Part shown: in pieces, positions 53,462-61,132 of the stretch
Numbering within the stretch: position 1 is the stretch's first letter
Layout of the letters: each line of letters begins with the position of its first letter
Source of the DNA: Gemella haemolysans ATCC 10379
GTDB taxonomy: Bacteria; Bacillota; Bacilli; Staphylococcales; Gemellaceae
Assembly: GCF_000173915.1 (NCBI RefSeq)
Contig: NZ_ACDZ02000014.1
Coordinates: 62,001 to 126,000, forward strand
Length of the DNA stretch: 64,000 nucleotides
Reading direction: 5' to 3'
The notes under the pieces: generated by a model
Databases searched by the model: none
The model's input: the letters and a program-made list of their open reading frames with translations, nothing else
What the model was told of the DNA's origin: nothing
Translations under genes and position numbers: made by a program

Positions 53462-53746
53462 ATGGGATTTTATGTAGTAGATATTGCGGAGTTTCAGAAA
53501 GCCCAAGAGGCCTATATGAAGATGGTCGCAACTGCTCAGAGTCAGTTGGATACCGCTAAAAATGGGATGAATGCCATTATCACCAGTAATTCCATGCATG
53601 GAGAAGTTGAGAAAACGATTACGAAAGAATGATCCTTATCATAAAGTGGTAACTAATTATCAAGGGATATTGTTAAAGGTATGAAAGTTGGAGACTCTAA
53701 ATTAGTTGATTGGCGATTCTTTACAGCTAATATTTATCCAAATTAG
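53462..53746 (+). pseudogene. LXG start joined to a short, frameshifted toxin tail
   Basis: Preceded by the same CGGAGGAAGGCTA as at 48460-48474, ATG 53462 begins MGFYVVDIAEFQKAQEAYMK and runs to a stop after SMHGEVEKTITKE. The rest, in other frames, reads NDPYHKVVTNYQG then DIVKGMKVGDSKLVDWRFFT and ends NIYPN-stop. The central LXG domain and most of the toxin are deleted. Confidence 0.65.
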
Positions 53747-53765
53747 AATAGAGGAGATATAAAAA

Positions 53766-54218
53766 ATGTGGATGAATTTTATTTCAAAAATTTCAGAAAT
53801 TGAAGAAAAGTACGGAGATTCTGTTAATAGTGGGGTTCCAAATACTGTTTTTTCAGCTCTCATGAAGAAACATAACGTTTGGCCGAATGATGAAGTAATG
53901 GAAGATTATAAAAGATTTCTTTCTCAAGTAAATGGAATTGATTTTAATGGTTTCATTTTGTATGGTATTTCTCAAAAAACAAACCCAGATATTATAGATG
54001 AAGATGTCTATGATATATTTGAAATGAATATTATTTGGCATGAGGAATCTAGTAACAACAGCTATTTCTTTTTAGGTGAGAGTGGTATGAGTTGGTATGT
54101 CTATGATACTTTTCATAGAGTATATAAGGAGTTAGATTTACCTTCAGGAGATCTAGTCAACAAGTATAGTAATCTAGACGACTTATTGGAATCTATTTTA
54201 AAAACAGCATTGAACTAG
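53766..54218 (+). CDS. YrhA/SUKH-type immunity protein
   Basis: The 150-residue protein has NTVFSALMKKHNVWPNDEVM, EDYKRFLSQVNGIDFNGFIL, YGISQ, SYFFLGESGMSWYVYD and NLDDLLESIL. This is the YrhA branch of the SUKH superfamily. AGGAGAT precedes the ATG. It directly follows the broken toxin tail at 53746. Confidence 0.75.
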   Translation: MWMNFISKISEIEEKYGDSVNSGVPNTVFSALMKKHNVWPNDEVMEDYKRFLSQVNGIDFNGFILYGISQKTNPDIIDEDVYDIFEMNIIWHEESSNNSYFFLGESGMSWYVYDTFHRVYKELDLPSGDLVNKYSNLDDLLESILKTALN

Positions 54219-54227
54219 CATTAGTAG

Positions 54228-54968
54228 TTAACTCTAGAAAAATGGGGTTCAAAGTTTGACAATGTCTTAGCAAAGCGCAATAATGTCATTAGGCAATTTG
54301 GAGAGAAATTATTAGATACCCTAATCCCAGTCGGCATTCGTAAAGAGGCAGTTGCCTTTGCGAGAGGTATGGGAACCATGCCTAGCTTCAACGTTGAGAG
54401 CAAGACACTACGTGATGTGATGCACTTCTCAAGCAAACATGCGGATGATGCAGTACGAGGAGTAGGTGGTTCTAGTAGGACTACAAGTAAGCTTAGAGAT
54501 AGTGTCTTAGAAGGAGCAAAATCTGAAGGCAAAGCTAGATATGGTGAACGGAAAATTTCTGATGAAGAATACGCAAAATTGAGGAAAATGACACTATCCA
54601 GAAATATTAGAAATAATGTGAATAAAGATATCCAGTTACCGATGCCCGATCCAGCTATTCCTGGTAAGATTATAGAAATTGGAGAAAGATTAGAAGCCGA
54701 CCATATTGTTTCAATGGATAGGATTACAAAAATGGAAGGCTTCGAAAAAATGACGCTAAAACAAAAACTTGATGTTCTAAATTATGAAGAGAATTTTATC
54801 GGATTGAGAAAAACAGCAAACACATCTAAAGGTTCGAATAGTTATAGCGAGTGGACTAGATATGTAAAAGAAAATATACCTATTTCTGCAGATTTTAAAA
54901 GTGCTATGATAGCCAAGAAAAGAGAATTGGAAGTTGTTTTGCAAAATTTAATTGATTCTTTTAATTAA
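54228..54968 (+). pseudogene. LXG scaffold end plus HNH endonuclease toxin tip, 5'-truncated but otherwise open
   Basis: The frame is open right after a stop and reads EKWGSKFDNVLAKRNNVIRQ, PVGIRKEAVAFARGMGTMPS and VMHFSSKHADDAVRGVGGSS, all shared with 49425-50312. It then enters an HNH-like tip: LEADHIVSMDRITKMEGFEK ... LNYEENFIGLRKTANTSKGS. The tip (from ATG 54369) has no lesions and is the best-preserved toxin domain in the island, yet it lacks an RBS and the LXG export part. Its immunity gene is 19 bp downstream. Confidence 0.72.
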
Positions 54969-54987
54969 ATAATAGAGGTTAGTAATT

Positions 54988-55680
54988 ATGGATAATTTAT
55001 CAAATATTTTGGGCCAGTACACACTATCAAATTCTGAAGTGGAGATTATAGAGGAAACCTCTAAAATCTTAACGGCAGATATTCCGCAATTTTGGAAAAA
55101 AATCTTTCTTTCTGATGACTTTAAAGAAAGAAAAAGCATACTTCTTACAGAATGGAAGAAATTTGTATCAGCAGAATTGTCTAATACAATTTCCTATCTA
55201 GATGAATACTTGCTTCGACTTGACTTGATTTTCTACAATGGTGAATACTCTATACTATATACAATTTCATCCTATGATAATAAAGATGTACTTCTGTATG
55301 AAGGTAAGAAACCAGTCTCAGTCGATGAATTAAGGAAAAAATTCGGAGATTTATTTGTGTTATTGGACAGCTCAATAGTAAACTTTTACACAAATATTCA
55401 TAATGGTTTTTATGATTATAGAAGTAAAAGTATGGGATTGGATTCCGTCAAAAATATAGAGCCAGTATCCTTGTATGAATGGGAATATATCAAGCAAATA
55501 GATTTTAATCTTGAAGCATTATTTACATTTTTTAGTAATGGTATGGGAGACTATATCGTATTGGATATAGATTCTAAATTAGAAAACGGAGCTTATTTAT
55601 GGTCTAAAATGGATTTGCCTGAAAGAGGTTTAAATTTTTGGAATTATATTGATGAGTGGACAGTAATTGGTTTTGAGTAA
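54988..55680 (+). CDS. SUKH-like immunity protein for the HNH toxin
   Basis: The 230-residue protein is longer than most SUKH proteins. It has DIPQFWKKIFLSDDFKERKS at the start, KPVSVDELRKKFGDLFVLLD, then FYDYRSKSMGLDSVKNIEPV and the SUKH-like end NGMGDYIVLDIDSKLENGAY. AGAGG lies upstream of ATG 54988. Role inferred from its place behind the HNH tip. Confidence 0.7.
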   Translation: MDNLSNILGQYTLSNSEVEIIEETSKILTADIPQFWKKIFLSDDFKERKSILLTEWKKFVSAELSNTISYLDEYLLRLDLIFYNGEYSILYTISSYDNKDVLLYEGKKPVSVDELRKKFGDLFVLLDSSIVNFYTNIHNGFYDYRSKSMGLDSVKNIEPVSLYEWEYIKQIDFNLEALFTFFSNGMGDYIVLDIDSKLENGAYLWSKMDLPERGLNFWNYIDEWTVIGFE

Positions 55681-55719
55681 GTTTTTATAGATGCTAAGAG
55701 TATTAGAAAGTTTAATGGG

Positions 55720-55916
55720 GGAGTCCTATTTATGAGTGATAAATTCCTTGAGTTATTTATTGAAAAAACTTTTTATAATGAGCTATTTGGTAAGTTGAAA
55801 TCTTACATCTACCTTCATAGAGATGAAATAAAAGTTAGATTCTACACTTTATCTTCGATATCCTATAAAGTGCTAGATGATTTTACCGTCAAGGAATGAA
55901 AGATACACTCCTGTTT
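55720..55916 (+). repeat. 197-bp direct repeat, copy 2, with 55-codon ORF
   Basis: Near-identical to 46769-46965 and carrying the same 55-codon ORF (55732-55899). Directly oriented copies 9 kb apart could recombine and delete or amplify the immunity genes between them. Confidence 0.85.
55732..55899 (+). CDS. Small hypothetical protein (55 aa), copy 2
   Basis: The sequence MSDKFLELFIEKTFYNELFG ... DDFTVKE differs at a handful of positions from the ORF at 46781. GGAGTCC is about 6 nt before the ATG. Family unknown; possibly the N-terminal piece of a lost longer gene. Confidence 0.4.
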   Translation: MSDKFLELFIEKTFYNELFGKLKSYIYLHRDEIKVRFYTLSSISYKVLDDFTVKE

Positions 55917-56060
55917 GTGGAAGATTTTATTGGTGCAGTAGCTGTAGGTAAGATTGCTAAGGACACGAAGCTAGGAGCTAAGGCAGCTGAGATGATTCAG
56001 TTAGCCAAGAACAGCACTAAAGCAAGAGTTCTCACAAATGTCGAAAAATGGGACTATTAA
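55916..56060 (+). pseudogene. Fragment of LXG scaffold
   Basis: In one frame the DNA reads VEDFIGAVAVGKIAKDTKLG, AKAAEMIQLAKNSTKARVLT and NVEKW then stops. This matches the middle of the scaffold at 49650-49780. It lies between the 197-bp repeat and the first Imm59 gene. Confidence 0.65.
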
Positions 56061-56074
56061 AGGAGATAAAATAA

Positions 56075-56407
56075 ATGGATAAATTGATGCATGAAAAAAA
56101 AATAATTCAACAGAAAGTTGAAGAGTTGAATTATACTACGCTAAGAGTCTCCGTATTTAATGACAGGAATAAAGGGAGAGAAGATTGGCAAACGCGAATA
56201 GAATATGATGAGGGGAAAAAAGTATACTTAGTTTATTCTTTAGGAGATAGGGCAAGTATTATAGGAAAGATTAGAACATTTGGAAATTTTGAAGAAGCAG
56301 AGCAATGCTTTTTTGAGATATTGGATTTAACTGTAAGATATAACAGGTTGCAAGTGATGACTAACGAGGAACCAGAATATCCTTCTCCTTTGTGGGATAA
56401 ACCATAA
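56075..56407 (+). CDS. Immunity protein 59 (Imm59) family, copy 1
   Basis: The 110-residue protein has LNYTTLRVSVFNDRNKGRED, the core SLGDRASIIGKIRTFGNFEE and the family ending YPSPLWDKP. AAAGGAG precedes the ATG. It is the first of three tandem Imm59 genes; this one lacks an adjacent toxin tail. Confidence 0.78.
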   Translation: MDKLMHEKKIIQQKVEELNYTTLRVSVFNDRNKGREDWQTRIEYDEGKKVYLVYSLGDRASIIGKIRTFGNFEEAEQCFFEILDLTVRYNRLQVMTNEEPEYPSPLWDKP

Positions 56408-56540
56408 TGATAAATTTAGAAAAGCAACGCAGTGAAATTTGATTTGAATTTTATCGAGCTCTCCCATCAACAAGTATCGACTTCCTTTGTGCATAGTGAG
56501 GATATCAAGATTATCATAAATATGAGGTGATACATGATTT
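56408..56540 (+). repeat. About 133-bp direct repeat, copy 1
   Basis: This segment is repeated at 57089-57221 with a few changes and includes a decayed coding stretch ending EDIKIIINMR. Each copy begins right after an Imm59 stop and ends at a toxin tail, so it marks the unit of duplication. Confidence 0.8.
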
Positions 56541-56546
56541 GACATA

Positions 56547-56765
56547 AGAAAATATAATAAATGTTTTAAAACAGCTTCATCAGAAGTTAAAGAAAGTTTA
56601 ATTGATGCGATAGAAAACCGGGAATTTTCTTTGTCAGATTTGGATAGTATTCAACAAGGAGAAATTGCAAAAGTCTTTGGAGCAGTTGGAGGAACTCAGA
56701 TACAACTAGGGAATTCTTTGAAGTATTATAAAGATTTAGGTTTATTAAAAGAGGTGATAAAATGA
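56547..56765 (+). pseudogene. C-terminal tail of a TNT-like toxin, copy 1
   Basis: An open frame without a start reads SSEVKESLIDAIENREFSLS, IQQGEIAKVFGAVGGTQIQL and YYKDLGLLKEVIK. The GEIA...GGTQ pattern resembles the end of TNT-type NAD glycohydrolase domains (usually GGGTQ). The catalytic remainder is missing. Its TGA overlaps the ATG of the next Imm59 gene. Confidence 0.55.
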
Positions 56766-57088
56766 ATTCGGAACAAATTGAAAAATTTAAACAAGAAATA
56801 GAATGTATTATAAAAGAACAAAATTATATATCTTTACGGTATGTTCTTTTCGATGAAACAAATAGAACACCATTTGCTGTACATATATTTTACAAAGATG
56901 ATTTATTCATGGTGAATAGCAGAGATGAGAGGGGTTATAAAATTGGAAGAGCATTTGAATTTGATAATTTTTCTGAGGCTGAAAAAAAATTCTTTAATAT
57001 ATTGGACTTTATAGTACGTGAGGGTCGAAGGGACATATCTAACAGAGGAAGCTATATGTATTCCTCACCTCTTTGGGATAAACTATAA
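56762..57088 (+). CDS. Immunity protein 59 (Imm59) family, copy 2
   Basis: The 108-residue protein has YISLRYVLFDETNRTPFAVH, the core VNSRDERGYKIGRAFEFDNF and the ending YSSPLWDKL. It overlaps the toxin-tail stop by 4 bp (ATGA), with AGAGG upstream, so the gene was originally coupled to that toxin. Closer to copy 3 than to copy 1. Confidence 0.78.
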   Translation: MNSEQIEKFKQEIECIIKEQNYISLRYVLFDETNRTPFAVHIFYKDDLFMVNSRDERGYKIGRAFEFDNFSEAEKKFFNILDFIVREGRRDISNRGSYMYSSPLWDKL

Positions 57089-57221
57089 TGATAAATTTAG
57101 AAAAGCAAGGAAGTGAAATTTGATTTGAATTTTATCGAGCTCTTCCATCAACAAGTCTCGGCTGCCTTTATGCGCAGCGAGGATATCAAGATTATCATAA
57201 ATATGAGGTGATACATGATTT
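57089..57221 (+). repeat. About 133-bp direct repeat, copy 2
   Basis: Partner of 56408-56540, in the same position relative to Imm59 and the toxin tail. Confidence 0.8.
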
Positions 57222-57225
57222 GACA

Positions 57226-57441
57226 AGAAGTAATATAGAAGTGGCTTTCAATAATGCTTAACCTGAGTTACGGAAATATTTAACTAAGAGTCTTTCTAAA
57301 TATGGTAATCCTATAGATGTTCTTTCAAATATTCGAAAGGGAGAGATAGCTATGGTTTTCGGAGCAGGTGGAGGAACACAGATACAATTAGGCTCGAATC
57401 TTAAATATTACAAAGCCATGAACTTGTTAAAGGGGGGTTAA
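57226..57441 (+). pseudogene. C-terminal tail of a TNT-like toxin, copy 2
   Basis: It reads RSNIEVAFNNA, then TAA, then PELRKYLTKSLSKYGNPIDV, IRKGEIAMVFGAGGGTQIQL and YYKAMNLLKGG. The full GGGTQ motif is kept. The internal stop and missing start show it is dead. Imm59 copy 3 starts 2 bp later. Confidence 0.55.
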
Positions 57442-57443
57442 TA

Positions 57444-57767
57444 ATGCGAGCAGAACTAGAAAAACAATATGTGTTAGAGATTGAATCGAGAATTAAATTG
57501 AATAATTTTCAGACTCTACATTACGTGCTCTTTGATGAATCAAAGAGATTACCTTGGGCAACACATCTATTTTATAAGAATGGTGTATTCCAAGTAAATA
57601 GTAGAGATGAACGTTCTTATGTCGTGGGGGAAACTTGGATATTTAATAATTTTGATGATGCAGTTAAGAAGTTTATAGAAATACTTAAAGATACAGTAGA
57701 AGCAGAGAATTTGGCTAATTTATTAGGATTTTCTCATCCCTATTCATCTTCATTATGGGATAAGTAA
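57444..57767 (+). CDS. Immunity protein 59 (Imm59) family, copy 3
   Basis: The 107-residue protein has FQTLHYVLFDESKRLPWATH, the core VNSRDERSYVVGETWIFNNF and the ending HPYSSSLWDK. AAGGGGGG is just upstream of the ATG. Last immunity gene of the array. Confidence 0.78.
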   Translation: MRAELEKQYVLEIESRIKLNNFQTLHYVLFDESKRLPWATHLFYKNGVFQVNSRDERSYVVGETWIFNNFDDAVKKFIEILKDTVEAENLANLLGFSHPYSSSLWDK

Positions 57768-57781
57768 TTGTTAAATCTATT

Positions 57782-57850
57782 ACTTACACTGCTCTGACGG
57801 ATCCAGGAGCGGCTCAGCGTGGCCAGGATCCCAATGCTAGCTATGCGGAT
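57782..57850 (+). repeat. 69-bp identical repeat of LXG scaffold DNA, copy 2
   Basis: Identical to 49479-49547. It ends at TATGCGGAT, exactly where the sequence changes to the serine recombinase (ADEGFSGTS). A recombinase gene would encode YADEG here, so the shared bases are a likely microhomology junction. Confidence 0.9.
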
Positions 57851-59009
57851 GAAGGGTTTTCAGGAACATCTACCAAAAAGCGGTCAGAGTTTAATCGAAT
57901 GATTCAGGATTGTAAGGAAGATAAGATTGATAGAATACTTGTTAAGTTCATCAGTCGGTTTTCAAGAAATACCCTAGACTGCATACGATTTGTACGTGAG
58001 CTAAAAGAGCTAGGAGTTGGCATTACCTTTGAAAAAGAGAATATTGACTCTCTAGATGCAAAAGGAGAGGTTCTACTAACAATCTTATCGTCATTGGCAC
58101 AGGATGAATCGCGCTTTATTTCAGAGAACGCGACACGGGGAATCCGCAAGTGATTTGAACGAGGCATCAATCGCCAAAATACCACAAAATTCATGGGTTA
58201 CGATAAGGATGAAGATGGCAATCTTATCATAAATGAAGAACAAGCACAAGTCTTAAGGAGAATCTTTCAAATGTTCCTAATGGGTCAGACACCAGAATCA
58301 ATCGCTAGAAGGTTGAATTATGAGGGGGGCGATGATCAGGAAAGGCGAATTGGTATCCAAGCTCCATTCAGAAAATGTTCCATAATGAAAGGCATAAAGG
58401 GGATCTGCTCTTACAGAAAATAGTAACAGGAGACTTTTTGAACAAGAAACGGACCGATAATAACGGATATGCTAATCAGTATTATGTCGGGGCAATCACG
58501 AACCGATTATTGAACCTTGGATTTGGGATGCGGCACAGTTAGAATTTGAACGAAGAGAGGTCTTTAAGCAAACTAACTGTATCAAAAACTTCGCACAAAA
58601 TATTGAAAGTAACCCATTTTCGTCAATGGTATTTTGTGGAGTCTGAGTTCACCATTTGCACGAAAGCATTGGACCACTATCAAAGGAAAGCGAGCTGTAT
58701 GGCAATGTGGTTCAAGGTATAAGAAATAAGGTGAGTTAGGTTGCACCAACTCACGCATTGATGAGGAAACATTGCAGAAAGCCTACTTGACGGCTATGCA
58801 TGAGCTATCAGTCCATAGGCAGGAATGCGCAACGAAGTGGCGAAATAGGAACTCCATTAGAAAGATATAAAGCATTGATCTTACAAGAAGCACTTGGGGA
58901 CAATAGCAATGAATTTAGTCCAGAGCAGATGGTTGGGCTACTTGAGAAAATTGATATCGGAGAGCAAGTAGTTGTCCGATATGTGGATGGAACTGACGTG
59001 ACACTTTGA
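57842..59009 (+). pseudogene. Decayed large serine recombinase
   Basis: The catalytic domain is entered at YADEGFSGTSTKKRSEFNRM (its N-terminal Ser region is missing) and continues LVKFISRFSRNTLDCIRFVR and LLTILSSLAQDESRFISENA. TGA at 58151-58153 follows RGIRK. The recombinase domain (FMGYDKDEDGNLIINEEQAQ) is open to about 58350 and then shifts frame repeatedly through the zinc-ribbon region to a final open piece ending GEQVVVRYVDGTDVTL (59009). Such enzymes move integrative elements; this one is dead and probably records how part of the island arrived. Confidence 0.85.
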
Positions 59010-59020
59010 TAGGAGGTAAT

Positions 59021-59050
59021 AAAAAGCGCAGGTAAGTTCTGTGCTTTTTT
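59021..59050 (+). terminator. Terminator after the recombinase remnant
   Basis: AAAAAGCGCAG pairs with CTGTGCTTTTT around a 7-nt loop, with a T run. A TATAAT at 59053-59058 follows and may serve the next gene. Confidence 0.8.
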
Positions 59051-59110
59051 GGTATAATAAGAATTGTGAACTAATTTCTAAATTAATTTGTTTTAAATGG
59101 AGGTGTTACT

Positions 59111-60253
59111 TTGAATTCTGAGTTAAAAATAGTAGATAATTATCTGAACAATTATATTCAGGAGAACAATAAACAGAAAAGTAATATATTTCTAAGGCTT
59201 AACGAAGTTGAGTATTATGAAGAAAATAAATCTGGAACGTTATGTCATTTTCCAGGTTGTGGTGATGTTGCGATAGATTCACACACTTATCCAAAATCAT
59301 TTTTGAGAGAAATAGCAAGTGGAAATAAGGTCTATGCAACTGATATAAAGCATATTGTTGGGAATAGTTATGATGTAGGAGTGTCAGATTTGGTAAAGGA
59401 TACTCATATTAAGAAATCTGGAGTTCAACCATTATTTTGCAAGAAACATGATACTGATATATTTAAAGCAATCGAAGTAAAAAATATTAATACGAATCTT
59501 GAAACTTATCTATGTTTATTTCTGTATCGATCTTATATATACGATTATCAGTTGGAATCGGAAGTTCACAATCCGAGCGTAAATAGAAAAATCAACATTG
59601 GTAGACCTTACTCTAAAAAAATATCAGAAGAAGACGCGACACAATATTTATTCGAGCAGGAACTCTCAACGAAGCTAATAAGCGAAAATGCGAGCTTCTA
59701 TAACTCTGATATTATAAAAAATAAATTTGATGACATATTTCTTGAAAAGAAAACTCCAAATTATTCTGATTTTTGCAAGTATTTCGAATTGAAGTATTAT
59801 GATTTAGAATTCCTTCCTGATTTTTTTGCTAGTGGAAGTATGTTTTTTTCCATGGATCCTCAAAGGTTAGAGAATCCACTTCAATCAATCTATGCCATTA
59901 TTCCTGATAAATCATTACAAACTGCATATTTTTGTGTATTAACGCCTAATGAATCTGTAGATTCAATGAAAGTTGTTATAGAGAATCTCGAAAAACTGTA
60001 CAATAAATACGATAAGAGAGAATTCAATAAACTCATCGAGTTTTTGTTGTTAGATGCCTCTCAAAATATTATTATGACTGAAACTCTATACAACAATCTA
60101 CAAATAAATGATACTTATCTCTTGCTTGTAAAAGCCTGTATTGCTTTGGTGATGGCCCGTTTACCTAATTGCCCATACTCCAGTGAATCATTAAGGCATT
60201 ACTCTTATAATTTACTAAAATCAATTAATTTAATAAGCAATGATTATCAATAG
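59111..60253 (+). CDS. Uncharacterised 380-residue Cys/His motif protein (possible HNH-like or defence protein)
   Basis: An N-terminal motif reads CHFPGC (Cx4C), then SHTYPKSFLREI, and 60 residues later PLFCKKHDTDIFKAIE. Together these could form a zinc site of the treble-clef/HNH kind. The remaining 260 residues are helical with no motif I know. Similar Cys/His proteins are frequent among unknown genes in accessory and defence regions, but a function cannot be assigned. TTG start with GGAGGTG 6 nt upstream; own promoter likely (TATAAT 59053). Cargo beside a recombinase. Confidence 0.65.
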   Translation: MNSELKIVDNYLNNYIQENNKQKSNIFLRLNEVEYYEENKSGTLCHFPGCGDVAIDSHTYPKSFLREIASGNKVYATDIKHIVGNSYDVGVSDLVKDTHIKKSGVQPLFCKKHDTDIFKAIEVKNINTNLETYLCLFLYRSYIYDYQLESEVHNPSVNRKINIGRPYSKKISEEDATQYLFEQELSTKLISENASFYNSDIIKNKFDDIFLEKKTPNYSDFCKYFELKYYDLEFLPDFFASGSMFFSMDPQRLENPLQSIYAIIPDKSLQTAYFCVLTPNESVDSMKVVIENLEKLYNKYDKREFNKLIEFLLLDASQNIIMTETLYNNLQINDTYLLLVKACIALVMARLPNCPYSSESLRHYSYNLLKSINLISNDYQ

Positions 60254-60334
60254 TCCTTTTAGAAATCGTTTCGGAGTATCTAATTAAAGTGCCAAAAGAA
60301 ATGCGGCATTTCAGAGTATTGGTTTGTCCTATCA

Positions 60335-60385
60335 AGACATGTTGAGTGTGTGGTATTGATGTCAAAAGTTGAACCTGATAAGTAA
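60335..60385 (+). pseudogene. Remnant of a RumA-type methyltransferase C-terminus, right copy
   Basis: The DNA encodes RHVECVVLMSKVEPDK followed by TAA, the family's C-terminal end. With 38610-38646 it brackets the toxin-immunity region. The surrounding 60254-60455 contains nothing else recognisable. Confidence 0.6.
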
Positions 60386-60455
60386 ATAAAGTGTAGAAAA
60401 TAAAGGTTTATTCATAGGATATCGTTAAAAGGTTTTAGACGTTGGAGGTAAGTAG

Positions 60456-61073
60456 TTGAAAGAAAATCGACCGGATTTTAGTAATATAAAATCATTTGAA
60501 GAATTTAAGAAATACTATTGGTATCGAGAAGAACTTTCACAAATATGTAAGTCTCTTGGACTAGAGTATAGATGTACGAAGAAAGAATTGAACTATATTA
60601 TTGAACAATATTTCATGGGCAATAAAGTAGAAAAATCTTTTAGTAAAGGTAAGAAAAGTCAATTAGAAGCTGTAACCCTAGAGACTCCGTTACTTAACTG
60701 TGGTTTTTCTTTTAATCAAAAATTTAGAGATTATTTTTCAGCTGTAACAGGAGCTAGCCCGTTTAAATTTAATGCTGATATGGCAACGGCTTGGAGAAAA
60801 GTAAAAAGGGATAACGATGAAAAATTTACGATTCAAGATATGATAAAAATATATTATGGAGAATCAGATTATGCCAAGTATGATAATTCTGCTTGTCAGT
60901 GGAATCAATTTCTGAAAGACTTTTGCGCAGATGAATCTAGCAATAATTATTCTAATAAGTTAAAAGTTGCAGCTATACTTTGGAAAGAAGTTAGAAACTC
61001 AAAAAATGAAAAAATTTATTCAAAACAACTTTTGAATGAATATAGATACAAAGTAGAGGAGTATCGTAAATAA
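60456..61073 (+). CDS. SAP-domain protein (DUF6434-like), intact copy
   Basis: The 205-residue protein has a central SAP-like motif (LSQICKSLGLEYRCTKKELN, about residues 27-50) that could bind DNA or RNA. A conserved C-terminal domain follows with NQKFRDYFSAVTGASPFKFN, WRKVKRDNDEKFTIQDMIKI and LWKEVRNSKNEKIYSKQLLN. Start is TTG with TTGGAGG 7 nt before. A decayed duplicate of the C-terminal half lies after the methyltransferase gene. Biological role unknown. Confidence 0.72.
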   Translation: MKENRPDFSNIKSFEEFKKYYWYREELSQICKSLGLEYRCTKKELNYIIEQYFMGNKVEKSFSKGKKSQLEAVTLETPLLNCGFSFNQKFRDYFSAVTGASPFKFNADMATAWRKVKRDNDEKFTIQDMIKIYYGESDYAKYDNSACQWNQFLKDFCADESSNNYSNKLKVAAILWKEVRNSKNEKIYSKQLLNEYRYKVEEYRK

Positions 61074-61132
61074 ATATCTGTTAGATACTTTTAACGATAG
61101 CTTATACCCAAAAAATACCAGGAGATTAAAAG

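Noticed and set aside
40212-57767. A complete type VII secretion locus
   Set aside because: No EssC-type ATPase, EsxA/WXG100 gene of full length or membrane core component is present; only LXG substrates' remains and immunity genes are seen.
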